A DNA stretch of 64,000 nucleotides from Janthinobacterium sp. 1_2014MBL_MicDiv (GTDB taxonomy: Bacteria; Pseudomonadota; Gammaproteobacteria; Burkholderiales; Burkholderiaceae_D): contig NZ_CP011319.1 of the NCBI RefSeq assembly GCF_001865675.1, positions 4,154,001-4,218,000 of the forward strand, in the 5' to 3' direction. Shown in pieces: positions 37,091-46,502 of this stretch. Below the pieces are notes generated by a model. The model was not told where the DNA came from and searched no databases. It saw only the letters and a list, made by a program, of their open reading frames with translations. How positions within the stretch are numbered: position 1 is the stretch's first letter; each line of letters starts with the position of its first letter. The translations under genes were made by a program, and so were the position numbers.

Positions 37091-37185
37091 GGCGGGCAAT
37101 CTCTCTGTGTTCTGCCTCAAGCATACCACCTAAGATAGCCAGAATGAAACACTCGGCCCGCCGGCGCCGGTGTAAACGGAGCGGC

Positions 37186-37211
37186 AAAAAAAAAGCCTGC
37201 GCGAGCAGGCT
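37186..37211 (-). terminator. Terminator of the PhaF-like gene
   Basis: On the minus strand AGCCTGC/GCAGGCT stem, loop TCGC, then T8, 21 bases after the stop. Confidence 0.85.
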
Positions 37212-37231
37212 GGACGGGATACGGCGCACGC

Positions 37232-37909
37232 TCAGGCCGGCGGCGCCTTTTTCTTCGCCGCCGGCCTGGCAGCGGCGCCCGCTGCGGCCTTGACCACAGG
37301 CTTGGCGGCGGGTTTCGCTGCCGCCCTGGCCGCCGGTTTCGCCGGCGCCTTGACGGCGGCCGCCGGCGCCACGGCCTTGGGCGCCGCCTTCACGACCGGT
37401 TTGGCGACCGGCTTGGCGGCCGGCCTGGATACCACTTTCACGGCCGGCTTCGCCACGGCCTTCGCCTTCGGCGCGGCCTTGGCCGCGGACCTGGCCGCCG
37501 CCTTCGCCGCTGGTGGCGCCTTGCCGGACAGCGCCAGCACCTGCTGGCTCAGGGCATCGATCTTCGCATGCAGCGCGGCGATGTCATGCTGCATGGGCAC
37601 GCCGATGGTGGCCAGGGCGCGCGCGACGCGCTCCTCGAACACCTGCTCGAGCTTGTCCCAGGAACCGCTGGCCTGCTTGCCCACGCCATCGGCCAGCTTG
37701 CTCACGCTGTCGCTGACGCCGGAAACCTTGTCTTCGGCCCGTTTCTGGAATTGCGTGCCTTCCTGGACCAGCTTGGAAAAGACGCGGCCGCCCTCTTCCT
37801 GCGCCTTGGCGAAGGCGCCGAGGCCGGCTTGCCAGATCTGCTGCGCGGACGAGCGCACGGCGCTTGCCAGCTCCTTGTCTTCCGCCAGCTCCTTCAATTT
37901 CTTCACCAT
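37232..37909 (-). CDS. PhaF/PhaI-like phasin with histone-like C-terminus
   Basis: A 225-residue polyhydroxyalkanoate granule protein. The N-terminal phasin domain (residues 1-130) has AVRSSAQQIWQAGLGAFAKAQEEGG in two blocks (SSAQQIWQAGLGAFAKA; EEGGRVFSKLVQEG) and VSGVSDSVSKLADG, ending with the oligomerisation helix IAALHAKIDALSQQVLAL. The rest is a long Ala/Lys/Pro-rich tail (AAKPA, AKPV and KAAPK repeats), like the DNA-binding tail of Pseudomonas PhaF. Such proteins tie granules to the nucleoid and can regulate pha genes. It has its own terminator, and the TetR regulator lies downstream. Confidence 0.85.
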   Translation of the reverse strand: MVKKLKELAEDKELASAVRSSAQQIWQAGLGAFAKAQEEGGRVFSKLVQEGTQFQKRAEDKVSGVSDSVSKLADGVGKQASGSWDKLEQVFEERVARALATIGVPMQHDIAALHAKIDALSQQVLALSGKAPPAAKAAARSAAKAAPKAKAVAKPAVKVVSRPAAKPVAKPVVKAAPKAVAPAAAVKAPAKPAARAAAKPAAKPVVKAAAGAAARPAAKKKAPPA

Positions 37910-38042
37910 CGTCAGCTCCCGTCATAAAAGACCATGCCACTTCATCGATGCTTTTTATTCTAGTGAGCAAAACTAGAGACGGGAGTCTAATTCGATAGAG
38001 ATGCACTTCTAAACGTGCGCCAGCGCACGCCGGTGCCCTGCC

Positions 38043-41000
38043 TCAGGCGGCCGCTTTCACGGAGCCGTGCAGCAAGCCATGCAGGCGGAAGCCTTCGCGG
38101 ATATTCTCGCGCAGGACGGCGCCCTTCCACGGCTTGGTGTAGAAGCGGTCGACGGCGCCGCGGTTGATGGCCGCCATGATGGGAGTGAGGTCGGCAAACG
38201 CCGACAGCATGATGCGGAAGGTGTCGGGGCACAGGTGCTTGACGCGCTCCATGAATTCGGTGCCGCTCATGAGCGGCATGCACTGGTCGCACAGGATCAC
38301 CTGCACCTTGTGGCGCGCCAGGATGTCGAAGCCCTCGGCCGCCGTCTGCGCCGTCAGGATGCGGTAGCCGTCCTGCGCCAGGAAGTCGCTGAGCACATCG
38401 AGCATGAAGACATCGTCGTCGACGATCAGCAGGGTTTGCTGCTCTTCGCTGCCGGCGTCCTGCGGCGCCTGCAACAGCTTGCCGCCCATCAGCATCTGTT
38501 CGAATTCTTCCTGCGGCACGGGGCGGCTGAAATAATAGCCCTGCATCTCGTCGCAGCCGTGGCGGCGCAGGTAGGCCAGCTGCGCATCGCTTTCCACGCC
38601 TTCGGCGATCACCTGCAGCTTCATGCTGTGCGCCATGCTGATGATGGCCAGCACGATGGCCGCGTCGTCCGGGTTGCTCGTCACTTCGCGCACGAAGGCG
38701 ATGTCGATCTTCAGCTTGTCGATGGGGAAACGCTTCAGGTAGGCCAGGCTGGAATAGCCGGTGCCGAAATCGTCGATGGAAATCTGGATGCCCAGCGCCT
38801 TCAGGTTGCGCAGCACGGCGATGGTTTCCTCGGCATTCGACATCAGCGAGCTTTCCGTCAGCTCCAGTTCCAGCAGGTCGGGCGCGATGTCGTGCTTGCG
38901 GATCGCCTTGAGCACCTCTTCCTCCAGCCCGCCGACGAAGAACTGGATGCCCGACACGTTCACCGACAGGTGCACGGGGCCGATGCTGCTGGCGCCCCAC
39001 TCGCTGATCTTCTTGCATGCCTCGTCGAGCACCCAGTTGCCGACCCGCACGATGAGGCCCGTCTCTTCCAGCAGGGGGATGAACAGGGCCGGCGAGACCA
39101 TGCCGTGGCCCGGCCGGCGCCAGCGTATCAGCGCCTCGGCGCCGCTGATGCGGCCCGAGATGATATGCACCTTGGGCTGGAAGAAGAGCACGAATTCCTC
39201 GTTGTCGATGGCGCGCCGCAGGGCGTTTTCCATGTCCAGGCGGGCCATCGACTGCGCATTCATTTCCGCCGTGAAGAAGCGGAAGGCATTGCGCCCCGCT
39301 TCCTTGGCGCGGTACATGGCCGTGTCGGCATACTGGATCAGGGTGTCGGCGTCGACGCCATCGTCGGGATACACGGAAATGCCGATGCTGACCGTGACCG
39401 TCACCTCGTGGCCCTGCAAGTCGAAGGGCTTGCGCATCGCTTCGCGGATCTTGTCGACCACGCCCACGGAGTGTTGGGCGCCTTCGGGCAGCACCAGGAT
39501 GGCGGCGAATTCATCGCCGCCGAAGCGCCCGATGGTGTCGCGCACGCGCAGGCAATCGACCAGGCGGCTGGAAAACTGGCGCAGCAGGTCGTCGCCGATG
39601 GTGTGGCCGAGGGTGTCGTTCACATTCTTGAAGCGGTCCACGTCCATGAACAGCACGGCCACGGCCCACTGGTGTTCGGCCGCCTGCACCAGCGAATGCG
39701 TGAGCGAGGCGTAGAACTGGCTGCGGTTCGGCAAGCCCGTCAGGGTATCGAAATGGGCCAGCTTCATCAGGCGCTGTTCGGCGTCCTTGCGCTCGGTGAT
39801 GTCGCGCGCCACGGCCACCAGGATCCAGCTCTGGCCCGAGCGCAGGGTGCGCCGCTGCACTTCCACCGACAGCGGCGAGCCATCCTTGCGCTGCAGCTGC
39901 AGTTCCGTCATCGGGCCGCCCTGGTCGCCGGCCAGCAGCTTGTTGTACAGTTCTTCCAGCTGCGCCTCTCCCTCGTGTGCGCGGCCCGGTCCCACGCGCA
40001 GGAAATCCTCGCGCTCGAAGCCGAGCATGCGGCACGCCGTCTGGTTGACGTCGACAAAGCACATGCCGGCGCGGTCGACGAGGAAAATCGCGTCCGCCGT
40101 GGCATCCATCGCCAGGCGGAAGCGGCGCAGGTCTTCATCGAGGCGGATGCGCGCCGCCATGTCCAGGGTCAGCTGTTCATGGTGACGCTTGATTTCGTCA
40201 TACAGCAGCAGGTTGTCGTAGGCGACGGCGATCTGCGCCGCCACCGTGGCGGCCACGCGCTCGTCGACTTCGGAAAATTCATTCGCGCCCAGCTTGTCGA
40301 CCAGGTACAGCCAGCCGTGGCTGCGCTCGCGCGAGGCGATGGCCACGCCCAGGAAGGAGTGCACGGGCGGGTGCGTGTCGGGCAGGCCCAGCGCCGTGGG
40401 ATCGCCCTTCAAGCCATTCACCCGGTAGGGCTGGCGCTGCTCCAGCAAGCGGTTCAGGATGCCCGTGCGCGGCGCGCTGGCGATGCGCTCGAGGTTTTTC
40501 TCCGTGCCGCACGAGGAAAAATAGCTGAGCTTCTCGGCGCCCGGCTCCAGCACGCCGATGCATGCGTATTTCGAGACGCAGATATTCTGCGCCACCTTGC
40601 AGCCCGCTTCGATCAGCGCGCGCGGATCGCGCTCGGCGCCCAGTTCGATACCCAGCTCGATCAGCGCCGTCAGGCGCAGGCTCACGGCTTGCAGGCTGGC
40701 CAGCGAGCGCGACAGGCGCTCCGTCATGATGGCCAGGTCTTCCGGCATGGCCGCCTGGCCTTCGCCCTGGCTGGCCAGCTGCGAAATCTGCTGGCTGCTC
40801 GATTCCAGCTCGTCGAGGTAGCCGCTGACCTGGTTGTCGATGCCGGCCAGCTTGCCCGCAGCGGCCGGCGCGCGGGCCAGCTGGCCGGCATCGGCGGCGG
40901 GCGGCGCGGTCGCGGCCGGCGCGACCAGTCCCAGCGCCTCGTTCACGGTGCGCACGATGACATCGGGATCGGACGGCTTGGGCAGCACCCAGCGCACGCC

Positions 41001-41684
41001 GCACGCCTGCGCCAGCAGTATCGCTTCCTGTTCGCGGTAGGTGGCCGTATAAAAGATGATGGGCACGTCGGCCAGCGCCGGGTCTTCATGCACGCGCGTG
41101 ACGAATTCGTAGCCGTCCATGTTCGGCATGAGGATGTCGGAAATGATCAGGTCCGGCCGCTCGGTACGCATGATTTCCAGGCCTTCCGTGCCATTCCCCG
41201 CTTCCAGCAGGCGGTGGCCGCCATAGCCCAGCAATGCGGTGAGGAACTCGCGGTTCAGCACATGATCGTCAACGATCAGGATAGTGGCAATGTCGTTTTT
41301 AACTGGCGTCGACGGCGCCCCGGGTAAAAAAGATTCGAGTTCCGCAACGAACAGGTCGGGCTCGATCGGTTTGCCGATATAGCCATTGAAACCGGCTTCG
41401 AGCAGGCGCTCGCGGTCGCCCACCATGGCCAGCGCCGTCACGGCCAGGGCCGGAATCTTGCGCAGCAGCGGGTCTTTCTTCAGCTCGGCCACCACGCCAT
41501 AGCCGTCGAGCTTGGGCAAATGCACGTCGCAGATGATCAAATCCGGCAACTCGCTGCGCGCCATGCGCACGCCCTCTTCGCCGTCATAGGCGGCCAGCGG
41601 CGTGTACCCGAAGGCGCGCAGCAGGTACACCATCAATTCCATGTTGGTGGCGTTATCTTCGATGATCAGGATACGTGCGGACAA
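38043..41684 (-). CDS. Multi-REC, GAF-PAS-GGDEF-EAL signalling protein
   Basis: A 1213-residue c-di-GMP hub. Order: REC1 (1-120, ICDVHLPKLDGYGV), REC2 (130-250, ISDILMPNMDGYEF), a linker with predicted coiled coil, GAF (about 345-505), PAS (about 520-640), GGDEF (about 650-820, RFGGDEFAAIL with an upstream RVRD inhibitory site), EAL (about 830-1080: EALIRW, IDDFGTGYSS, AEGVES) and REC3 (about 1095-1205, LCDQCMPLMSGTEF). The cyclase and phosphodiesterase residues both look intact, so it may make or break c-di-GMP. REC domains on both ends are unusual. No kinase is adjacent. Soluble, no membrane helices. Confidence 0.92.
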   Translation of the reverse strand: MSARILIIEDNATNMELMVYLLRAFGYTPLAAYDGEEGVRMARSELPDLIICDVHLPKLDGYGVVAELKKDPLLRKIPALAVTALAMVGDRERLLEAGFNGYIGKPIEPDLFVAELESFLPGAPSTPVKNDIATILIVDDHVLNREFLTALLGYGGHRLLEAGNGTEGLEIMRTERPDLIISDILMPNMDGYEFVTRVHEDPALADVPIIFYTATYREQEAILLAQACGVRWVLPKPSDPDVIVRTVNEALGLVAPAATAPPAADAGQLARAPAAAGKLAGIDNQVSGYLDELESSSQQISQLASQGEGQAAMPEDLAIMTERLSRSLASLQAVSLRLTALIELGIELGAERDPRALIEAGCKVAQNICVSKYACIGVLEPGAEKLSYFSSCGTEKNLERIASAPRTGILNRLLEQRQPYRVNGLKGDPTALGLPDTHPPVHSFLGVAIASRERSHGWLYLVDKLGANEFSEVDERVAATVAAQIAVAYDNLLLYDEIKRHHEQLTLDMAARIRLDEDLRRFRLAMDATADAIFLVDRAGMCFVDVNQTACRMLGFEREDFLRVGPGRAHEGEAQLEELYNKLLAGDQGGPMTELQLQRKDGSPLSVEVQRRTLRSGQSWILVAVARDITERKDAEQRLMKLAHFDTLTGLPNRSQFYASLTHSLVQAAEHQWAVAVLFMDVDRFKNVNDTLGHTIGDDLLRQFSSRLVDCLRVRDTIGRFGGDEFAAILVLPEGAQHSVGVVDKIREAMRKPFDLQGHEVTVTVSIGISVYPDDGVDADTLIQYADTAMYRAKEAGRNAFRFFTAEMNAQSMARLDMENALRRAIDNEEFVLFFQPKVHIISGRISGAEALIRWRRPGHGMVSPALFIPLLEETGLIVRVGNWVLDEACKKISEWGASSIGPVHLSVNVSGIQFFVGGLEEEVLKAIRKHDIAPDLLELELTESSLMSNAEETIAVLRNLKALGIQISIDDFGTGYSSLAYLKRFPIDKLKIDIAFVREVTSNPDDAAIVLAIISMAHSMKLQVIAEGVESDAQLAYLRRHGCDEMQGYYFSRPVPQEEFEQMLMGGKLLQAPQDAGSEEQQTLLIVDDDVFMLDVLSDFLAQDGYRILTAQTAAEGFDILARHKVQVILCDQCMPLMSGTEFMERVKHLCPDTFRIMLSAFADLTPIMAAINRGAVDRFYTKPWKGAVLRENIREGFRLHGLLHGSVKAAA

Positions 41685-41986
41685 TTAGCACCCCCCATAA
41701 AAACTGCGTTGATCCATTTTTTGCTTGCGCCCATTTTCCGCTTGCGCGCGTAACATAACAATCCTACAACATCTTGCCATAGATTCCGGTAAAAATCTTG
41801 TCCGTGGATTTCAGCGGGACGGCGCAGGCAGACGCGACAATCAATTTCCCGGCGGCTACTTCCTGACGTTAGCTTAATACAGTACGTCTGTGGAAAACAG
41901 TAATTTCTGGCCCCGATATCGTTAAATACAGACAACAGCAGAGTTAAAAGCGACAGTCTTGCCATGCAGACAAAACGCCACGTTGC
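41685..41986. other. Intergenic region upstream of the c-di-GMP hub gene
   Basis: About 300 bases between two minus-strand genes, A/T-rich relative to the flanks (41860-41945 most). It must carry the promoter of the hub gene. No open frame with plausible coding is seen. Confidence 0.5.
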
Positions 41987-42946
41987 TCAGCCAAAATGGG
42001 GGGTACAAGGGGCCTTGACGACTTCGCACTTGATAGTGATTTCAGCCAGCACCCGGCGCAGCACGCGCGCGTCGCTGGCCAACGCCACGTGGCCGATGCC
42101 GCCCAGGGCGATATTGCGCGCACCAGGCAGGTGCGCGGACGATTGCGGCGCGACGATATTGTCGTGGTGCGAGTAGATCGACGTGAACAGCGCGCGCACC
42201 GCGGGCGGCTCGCCGGCGGCCAGCTGCGCCAGCCAGCTGTCCGGCTCATCGTTGATACGGCGCATCTGGCGCGCATTGGCGCCCGCCGCCAGGTTGGCCA
42301 GCCGCGTGCCGTGGTGCGGCGTGCCGATGGTGATGACGCGGGCCACGCGGGCCACGCCATGACGGCGCAGCCAGGCGCGCGCCACCAGGCCGCCCATGCT
42401 GTGCGCCACCACGACGACTTGCGCGCTGCCAGTGCGCGCGCACAGCGCCTCGACGGCCGCCTCCACCTGGGGCACGAAGGCCTCGATATCGGCGCCGATC
42501 GGTTCCAGGTCGACGGCGTCGTGCGCGATGCCGGCGCGCGCCAGCATGCCGCTCAGCCGCGTCCAGTAACCGCGGTTGCACACATAGCCGTGGATCAGCA
42601 GCACGGGCAAGCCCCCGGATGGCGCGGCGGCGTCCAGCACAGCCAGGCGCGGACGCAGCATGCCCCAGGACGACGTCCACAGGGTGGCGCGCAGCTCGCC
42701 GAAAAACAGGCGCGCCGCGCCCAGGGCGCCCAGCTGGTACTCCGGCGGCACGGGACTGCCGAAGCGCCGGCTTTGCCGGAAATTGCGCAGCACGATCAGC
42801 GCCCGCACGGCCAGCAGCAGGGCCAGCGCCAGCAGCACGGCCACGGCGGGCGACGCGACGCCCCAGGCCCGCATGGCTAGGCAGGCCACCCCCAGCACGG
42901 CCAGCACTTGCAGCAGCATCAGCCAGCGGAGGATGCGCGCGATCAT
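41987..42946 (-). CDS. Membrane-anchored alpha/beta hydrolase (lipase/esterase)
   Basis: A 319-residue hydrolase of the triacylglycerol lipase/esterase kind. Two hydrophobic N-terminal helices (WLMLLQVLAVLGVACLAM and VAVLLALALLLAVRALIVL) look like a membrane anchor. The catalytic domain has VLLIHGYVCNRGYW (oxyanion loop), VVVAHSMGGLVARAW (nucleophile serine), a PHHGTRLA block and the late IGHVALASD histidine. Its ATG overlaps the GMC oxidoreductase stop by four bases, showing coupling, so it is the last gene of the Tat-GMC-lipase unit. An ester or lactone substrate connected to the oxidoreductase is plausible, not shown. Confidence 0.82.
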   Translation of the reverse strand: MIARILRWLMLLQVLAVLGVACLAMRAWGVASPAVAVLLALALLLAVRALIVLRNFRQSRRFGSPVPPEYQLGALGAARLFFGELRATLWTSSWGMLRPRLAVLDAAAPSGGLPVLLIHGYVCNRGYWTRLSGMLARAGIAHDAVDLEPIGADIEAFVPQVEAAVEALCARTGSAQVVVVAHSMGGLVARAWLRRHGVARVARVITIGTPHHGTRLANLAAGANARQMRRINDEPDSWLAQLAAGEPPAVRALFTSIYSHHDNIVAPQSSAHLPGARNIALGGIGHVALASDARVLRRVLAEITIKCEVVKAPCTPHFG

Positions 42947-44583
42947 GCGGCGGCGGATGCGGGCATGGGCACGGGCGCCGGCTTGCCCGTCAGTTCCTGC
43001 GCCAGGCCGCTGGCCAGGCGCGCCGCCAGCGCATAGATGGTCAGCTGCGGATTGGCGCCGATCGAGGTGGGAAACAGCGAGCCGTCGTGCACGGACAGGT
43101 TGCGCACGCCGTGATAGCGGCCATCGGCGCCCGTCACGCCCAGGCGCGCATCGTCGGACATGGCGCAGCCGCCCATCACGTGGGCCGACACGACGCGCGC
43201 CAGCAAGGCCTTGAGCGGCAAATCGCCGATGGCCTGCTTCGCCTGCGTCCAGCTGGTGTAATGGCTGGCCATTTCATGCACCGGATACACGCTCTGCGCG
43301 CCGGCAGCGAACTGGATTTCCGCCATCGACAGCAGCGCGCGCCGCACGCCATCCCAGAGGAAGGGCGTGAGCGGATAGTCGAGCACGGGCGCGCCGAAGC
43401 TGTCGACCGACACGCTGCCGCCGGCCGAGTCATGGTGAAAGCCGTCGCGCAGCAGCGCCAGCAAGGCATGCGCATGGGGGAATTCGCGCATGATGCGCGC
43501 GTGCTCGTCGCCGAAGCCGCCCATGGTGGTGGCCATCAGCAGCGGGTGCAGCGGCGGCGCCTCGAGCTTGTAGCCGATGGCGCCGTCGATGGGCGCCACA
43601 TGCAGGAAATGGTCGGAATAAATCGTCTGCGGCGCACCCGCATAGGCGTCGACGCGCTGCGCGAACAGGCCCGCCGAAATCACCGTCGGATGCAGGAAGG
43701 TGCGCCGGCCCAGCAAACCGTGCGGGTCGGGCGCCTGCGAGCGCAGCAGCAGCGCCGGCGAATTGATGGCGCCGCCGGCCAGCACGAAGTGTTTGGCGCG
43801 CACCGTGATGCGCACGCCCGTCGGCGCCTGCCCGGCAACGTCGAGCGCCGTCACCTGCAGGCTGTCGATGCGCTCGCCCTTGAAGAGGAAGCGCTCGGCG
43901 CGCGCATGCACGAGCAGGGACGCCCCCAGCGCCAGCGCCGCGGGGATCGTCGTCACCAGCATCGACTGCTTGGCGTTCGTCGGACAGCCCATGCCGCAGT
44001 AGCCGAGGTTCCAGCAGCCGTTCACATTGCGCCGGATGGCGGCCGTGGGGATGCCCAGCGCCGTCGCGCCACGGCGCAATAAATCGTTGTTTTCATTCGG
44101 CGGCGCGGCCCAGTCGCTCACGTGCAGGCGCCGCTCCATCATGGCGAACCACGGCGCCATCGCGTCCACCGAATAGCCGGCCAGGCCGAAATGGCGCTGC
44201 CAGTATTCGAGCGTGCCGGGCGGCGTGCGGAAGCTCGAAGTCCAGTTGACGGTGGTCGAGCCGCCGACGGTGCGCCCCTGCAGGATATTGATCGCCTTGT
44301 CGCGCGTCTTGCGCGCGGCCGATTCCTGGTACAGCGCTGGATAGGCGTCGGCCTCGCGCATCTTGAAGTCTTGCGAGGATTTCAGGCCGCCCTCCTCCAC
44401 GATCAGGACGCTCAAGCCGGCCAGCGCGAGGATTTCCGCCGTCACGCCGCCGCCGGCGCCGCTGCCGATGACGACCACGTCGGCTTCCAGCGTGCGGTCG
44501 GCGGCCACGGTGCTGGCGTCGATGACTTTCCAGCCGGCGGCAATGCCGGCGGCGACGGGATCGGGTATGGGGGATGTGCTCAT
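42943..44583 (-). CDS. GMC family FAD oxidoreductase
   Basis: A 546-residue flavoprotein of the glucose-methanol-choline family. FAD-binding VVVIGSGAGGGVTAEILA (residues about 35-52), then VGGSTTVNWTSSFRTP, the substrate-domain CGMGCPTNAKQSML, and the C-terminal HVMGGCAMSDD plus GANPQLTIYALAARL, which carry the catalytic His and Asn. It has no signal peptide. It starts ten bases after the stop of a Tat-signal protein on the same strand. In gluconate 2-dehydrogenase and related complexes the large subunit rides out with a Tat-bearing small subunit, so this may be exported as a complex. Substrate unknown. Confidence 0.88.
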   Translation of the reverse strand: MSTSPIPDPVAAGIAAGWKVIDASTVAADRTLEADVVVIGSGAGGGVTAEILALAGLSVLIVEEGGLKSSQDFKMREADAYPALYQESAARKTRDKAINILQGRTVGGSTTVNWTSSFRTPPGTLEYWQRHFGLAGYSVDAMAPWFAMMERRLHVSDWAAPPNENNDLLRRGATALGIPTAAIRRNVNGCWNLGYCGMGCPTNAKQSMLVTTIPAALALGASLLVHARAERFLFKGERIDSLQVTALDVAGQAPTGVRITVRAKHFVLAGGAINSPALLLRSQAPDPHGLLGRRTFLHPTVISAGLFAQRVDAYAGAPQTIYSDHFLHVAPIDGAIGYKLEAPPLHPLLMATTMGGFGDEHARIMREFPHAHALLALLRDGFHHDSAGGSVSVDSFGAPVLDYPLTPFLWDGVRRALLSMAEIQFAAGAQSVYPVHEMASHYTSWTQAKQAIGDLPLKALLARVVSAHVMGGCAMSDDARLGVTGADGRYHGVRNLSVHDGSLFPTSIGANPQLTIYALAARLASGLAQELTGKPAPVPMPASAAA

Positions 44584-44593
44584 GGTGGCCTTG

Positions 44594-45112
44594 TCAGCTC
44601 AGTTCGGGCAGCGGGCCCGGATAGCCGATGGCGGCCCAGTGGGCGGCATCGGCATACCAGGCGCCGAGGATCAGGTCATGCAGGGCCAGGTACGCCGTCT
44701 GCAGGGTGGCCAGGCGGTGCGTGCGCCACGACTGCAAAAAGGCGCTGACCTGGGCCGGGTCGGCTTCGCGCCAGCCGCCTTTCACGCCGGCGACGAAGCG
44801 CCGCGCCGGCGCCAGCGCCAGCAAGCCGAACAGGTCCTGCACTTCCTGCTGCGCCGCCAGCGGCAAGCCGAGGATGGCCGTGCGCACGCCGACGATGGCG
44901 CCGTCGAGCGCCGCGGCCCGCGCGCCAGCGTCCTGCGGCAGCGCGCCGCCCAGCATGGCCGGCACGATGGCGGCCAGCGCCGCGCGCGCCTCGCCGTCGA
45001 GCATGAAACGCCCGGGCGGCGCAGGCCCGCGCACCGCGCGGTACGCGGCGCCGCCGGCCGCCAGCGTACAGGCGCCGATGAGGCCCAGCTTCAGAAACGA
45101 TCTGCGTCGCAT
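44594..45112 (-). CDS. Tat-signal small subunit (gluconate 2-dehydrogenase subunit 3-like)
   Basis: A 172-residue exported protein. The Tat motif RRRSFLKLG is followed by a hydrophobic helix (LIGACTLAAGGAAY). The mature part has the subunit-3-like opening GRFMLDGEARAALAAIVPA and the closing TAYLALHDLILGAWYAD and AIGYPGP. GGGGAG lies eight bases before the ATG at 45112 and only two before an in-frame ATG at 45118, so 45112 is preferred. It precedes the GMC oxidoreductase by ten bases and presumably carries it to the periplasm. The family match is moderate. Confidence 0.7.
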   Translation of the reverse strand: MRRRSFLKLGLIGACTLAAGGAAYRAVRGPAPPGRFMLDGEARAALAAIVPAMLGGALPQDAGARAAALDGAIVGVRTAILGLPLAAQQEVQDLFGLLALAPARRFVAGVKGGWREADPAQVSAFLQSWRTHRLATLQTAYLALHDLILGAWYADAAHWAAIGYPGPLPELS

Positions 45113-45190
45113 GCCCATGTCTCCCCTTGTTTTATCCTGCCTTTTGCAAGCCAGTGTACGCCAAAGAACGCAGGCTTCCGCGCGCAAAAA

Positions 45191-46411
45191 CTAGAGCGGC
45201 GCGTCTAGTTTCCGGCACTGCAGCCACAGCACCAGCATGGCCAGCAGCGCCGCCAGCGCGCCGCCCAGGGCGATGCTGGCCAGGCCGAAGGCGACGATCA
45301 GCATGCCGCCCAGCGCCCCGCCGGCGGCCGTGCCCAGGTTGAAGGCGGCGATGTTCAAGCCGGCCGCCACGGCGTCGCTGCCCGGGCAATGCTGCTGCGC
45401 CAGGCGCAGCAGGCGCATGGTGGACAGGGTCACGAGGGCGAAGAACAGCATGCCCAGGCTGCCGCACAGGACCAGCAAGGCGACGGGCTGGCCGCGCAGC
45501 AGATAGAAGAGCGATAAATTGAGCGCCAGCGCGGCCAGGGCCAGCACGGCGGAACGCTGCGCGTCGGCGCGATCCGCGCACCAGCCGCCCAGCAGGTTGC
45601 CGCCGATGGCGCACACGCCAAAGCACAGCATGGCGGCGCCCAGCCAGCCCGCACCGAGCCCGCCCAGCTGCAGCAGAAATGGCGAGACATACGTGAAAAA
45701 GCTGAAGGTGGCCACGCTGACCAGCGCCGCCACGCCGGCCGCCAGCAGCAGCGGCGGGCGCAGGATGGCGCGCAGACTGGCCAGGGCCGACACGGCCGGC
45801 GCCTGCTGGCGCGCGCGCGGCATGGCCCACAGCAGACCGGCGCCGCCGCACAGGGCCAGCGCGCCGATGGCGGCAAACACCGAACGCCACGACGACACGG
45901 CGCCCAGCCAGGTTCCCAGCGGCACGCCGCCGGCCAGCGCCAGGGTCAGGCCCAGCCAGACGATGGATAGCGCCCTTCCGGCGCGGCCCGGATCGACCAG
46001 GCTGGTGGCCGCGTGCGACGCGACGGCCATGAACACCCCGTGCGCGAGGCCGACGGCAAAGCGCACGCCCAGCAGCACGCCCAGGCCCGGCGCCATCGCC
46101 ATGGCCACGCTGCCCAGCGCCAGCACGATCATCGTGGCCGCCAGCACCTGGCGGGTGGGCCGGCGCGCCAGCAAGGCCGTCAGGATGGGCGCGCCGATGG
46201 CCGCCCCCAGCGCATACGCGGCGATCGCGCCGCCGGCCGCCGCCACGCTGGCGTGCAGGTCGCGCGCCATGCCCGACAGCAGGCCGGCGGCGATGAATTC
46301 GGACAGGCCAAAGGCAAAGCTGCACAGGGACAGCAGGTAAATAGCGGGCGGCAGCGCCGCCGCGGCGCGCGCGGCGGCAGGCGCAGGAACAGGGGGGGAA
46401 GCAAGGGACAT
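45191..46411 (-). CDS. MFS transporter (DHA1/YdhP-AraJ type)
   Basis: A 406-residue transporter with twelve predicted membrane helices. The first helix block LPPAIYLLSLCSFAFGLSEF (in part), the A-motif-like region GMARDLHASVAAAGG, and LLARRPTRQV after helix 2 (motif A) match the DHA1 drug/sugar efflux group. LVDPGRAGRALSIVWLGLTL is helix 5/6. MSLASPPV at 46411 is the likely start; upstream in-frame codons to 46459 add non-membrane residues. It lies downstream of the LysR regulator on the same strand with a gap of 91 bases and may be its target. Substrate unknown. Confidence 0.85.
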   Translation of the reverse strand: MSLASPPVPAPAAARAAAALPPAIYLLSLCSFAFGLSEFIAAGLLSGMARDLHASVAAAGGAIAAYALGAAIGAPILTALLARRPTRQVLAATMIVLALGSVAMAMAPGLGVLLGVRFAVGLAHGVFMAVASHAATSLVDPGRAGRALSIVWLGLTLALAGGVPLGTWLGAVSSWRSVFAAIGALALCGGAGLLWAMPRARQQAPAVSALASLRAILRPPLLLAAGVAALVSVATFSFFTYVSPFLLQLGGLGAGWLGAAMLCFGVCAIGGNLLGGWCADRADAQRSAVLALAALALNLSLFYLLRGQPVALLVLCGSLGMLFFALVTLSTMRLLRLAQQHCPGSDAVAAGLNIAAFNLGTAAGGALGGMLIVAFGLASIALGGALAALLAMLVLWLQCRKLDAPL

Positions 46412-46502
46412 GGCGGTTCCAGTACAGACAAAGCGCCATGCTGACCCCTGGGCCATCATCTGTAAAATATCTTATTTATCTTGAAATGAGACTTCATGCG
46501 TC

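Noticed and set aside
38067..41327. A 1086-codon open frame antisense to the c-di-GMP hub gene
   Set aside because: It mirrors the coding strand in a GC-rich genome, has Arg/His/Gln-rich low-quality sequence and no domains, while the opposite frame has seven intact domains.
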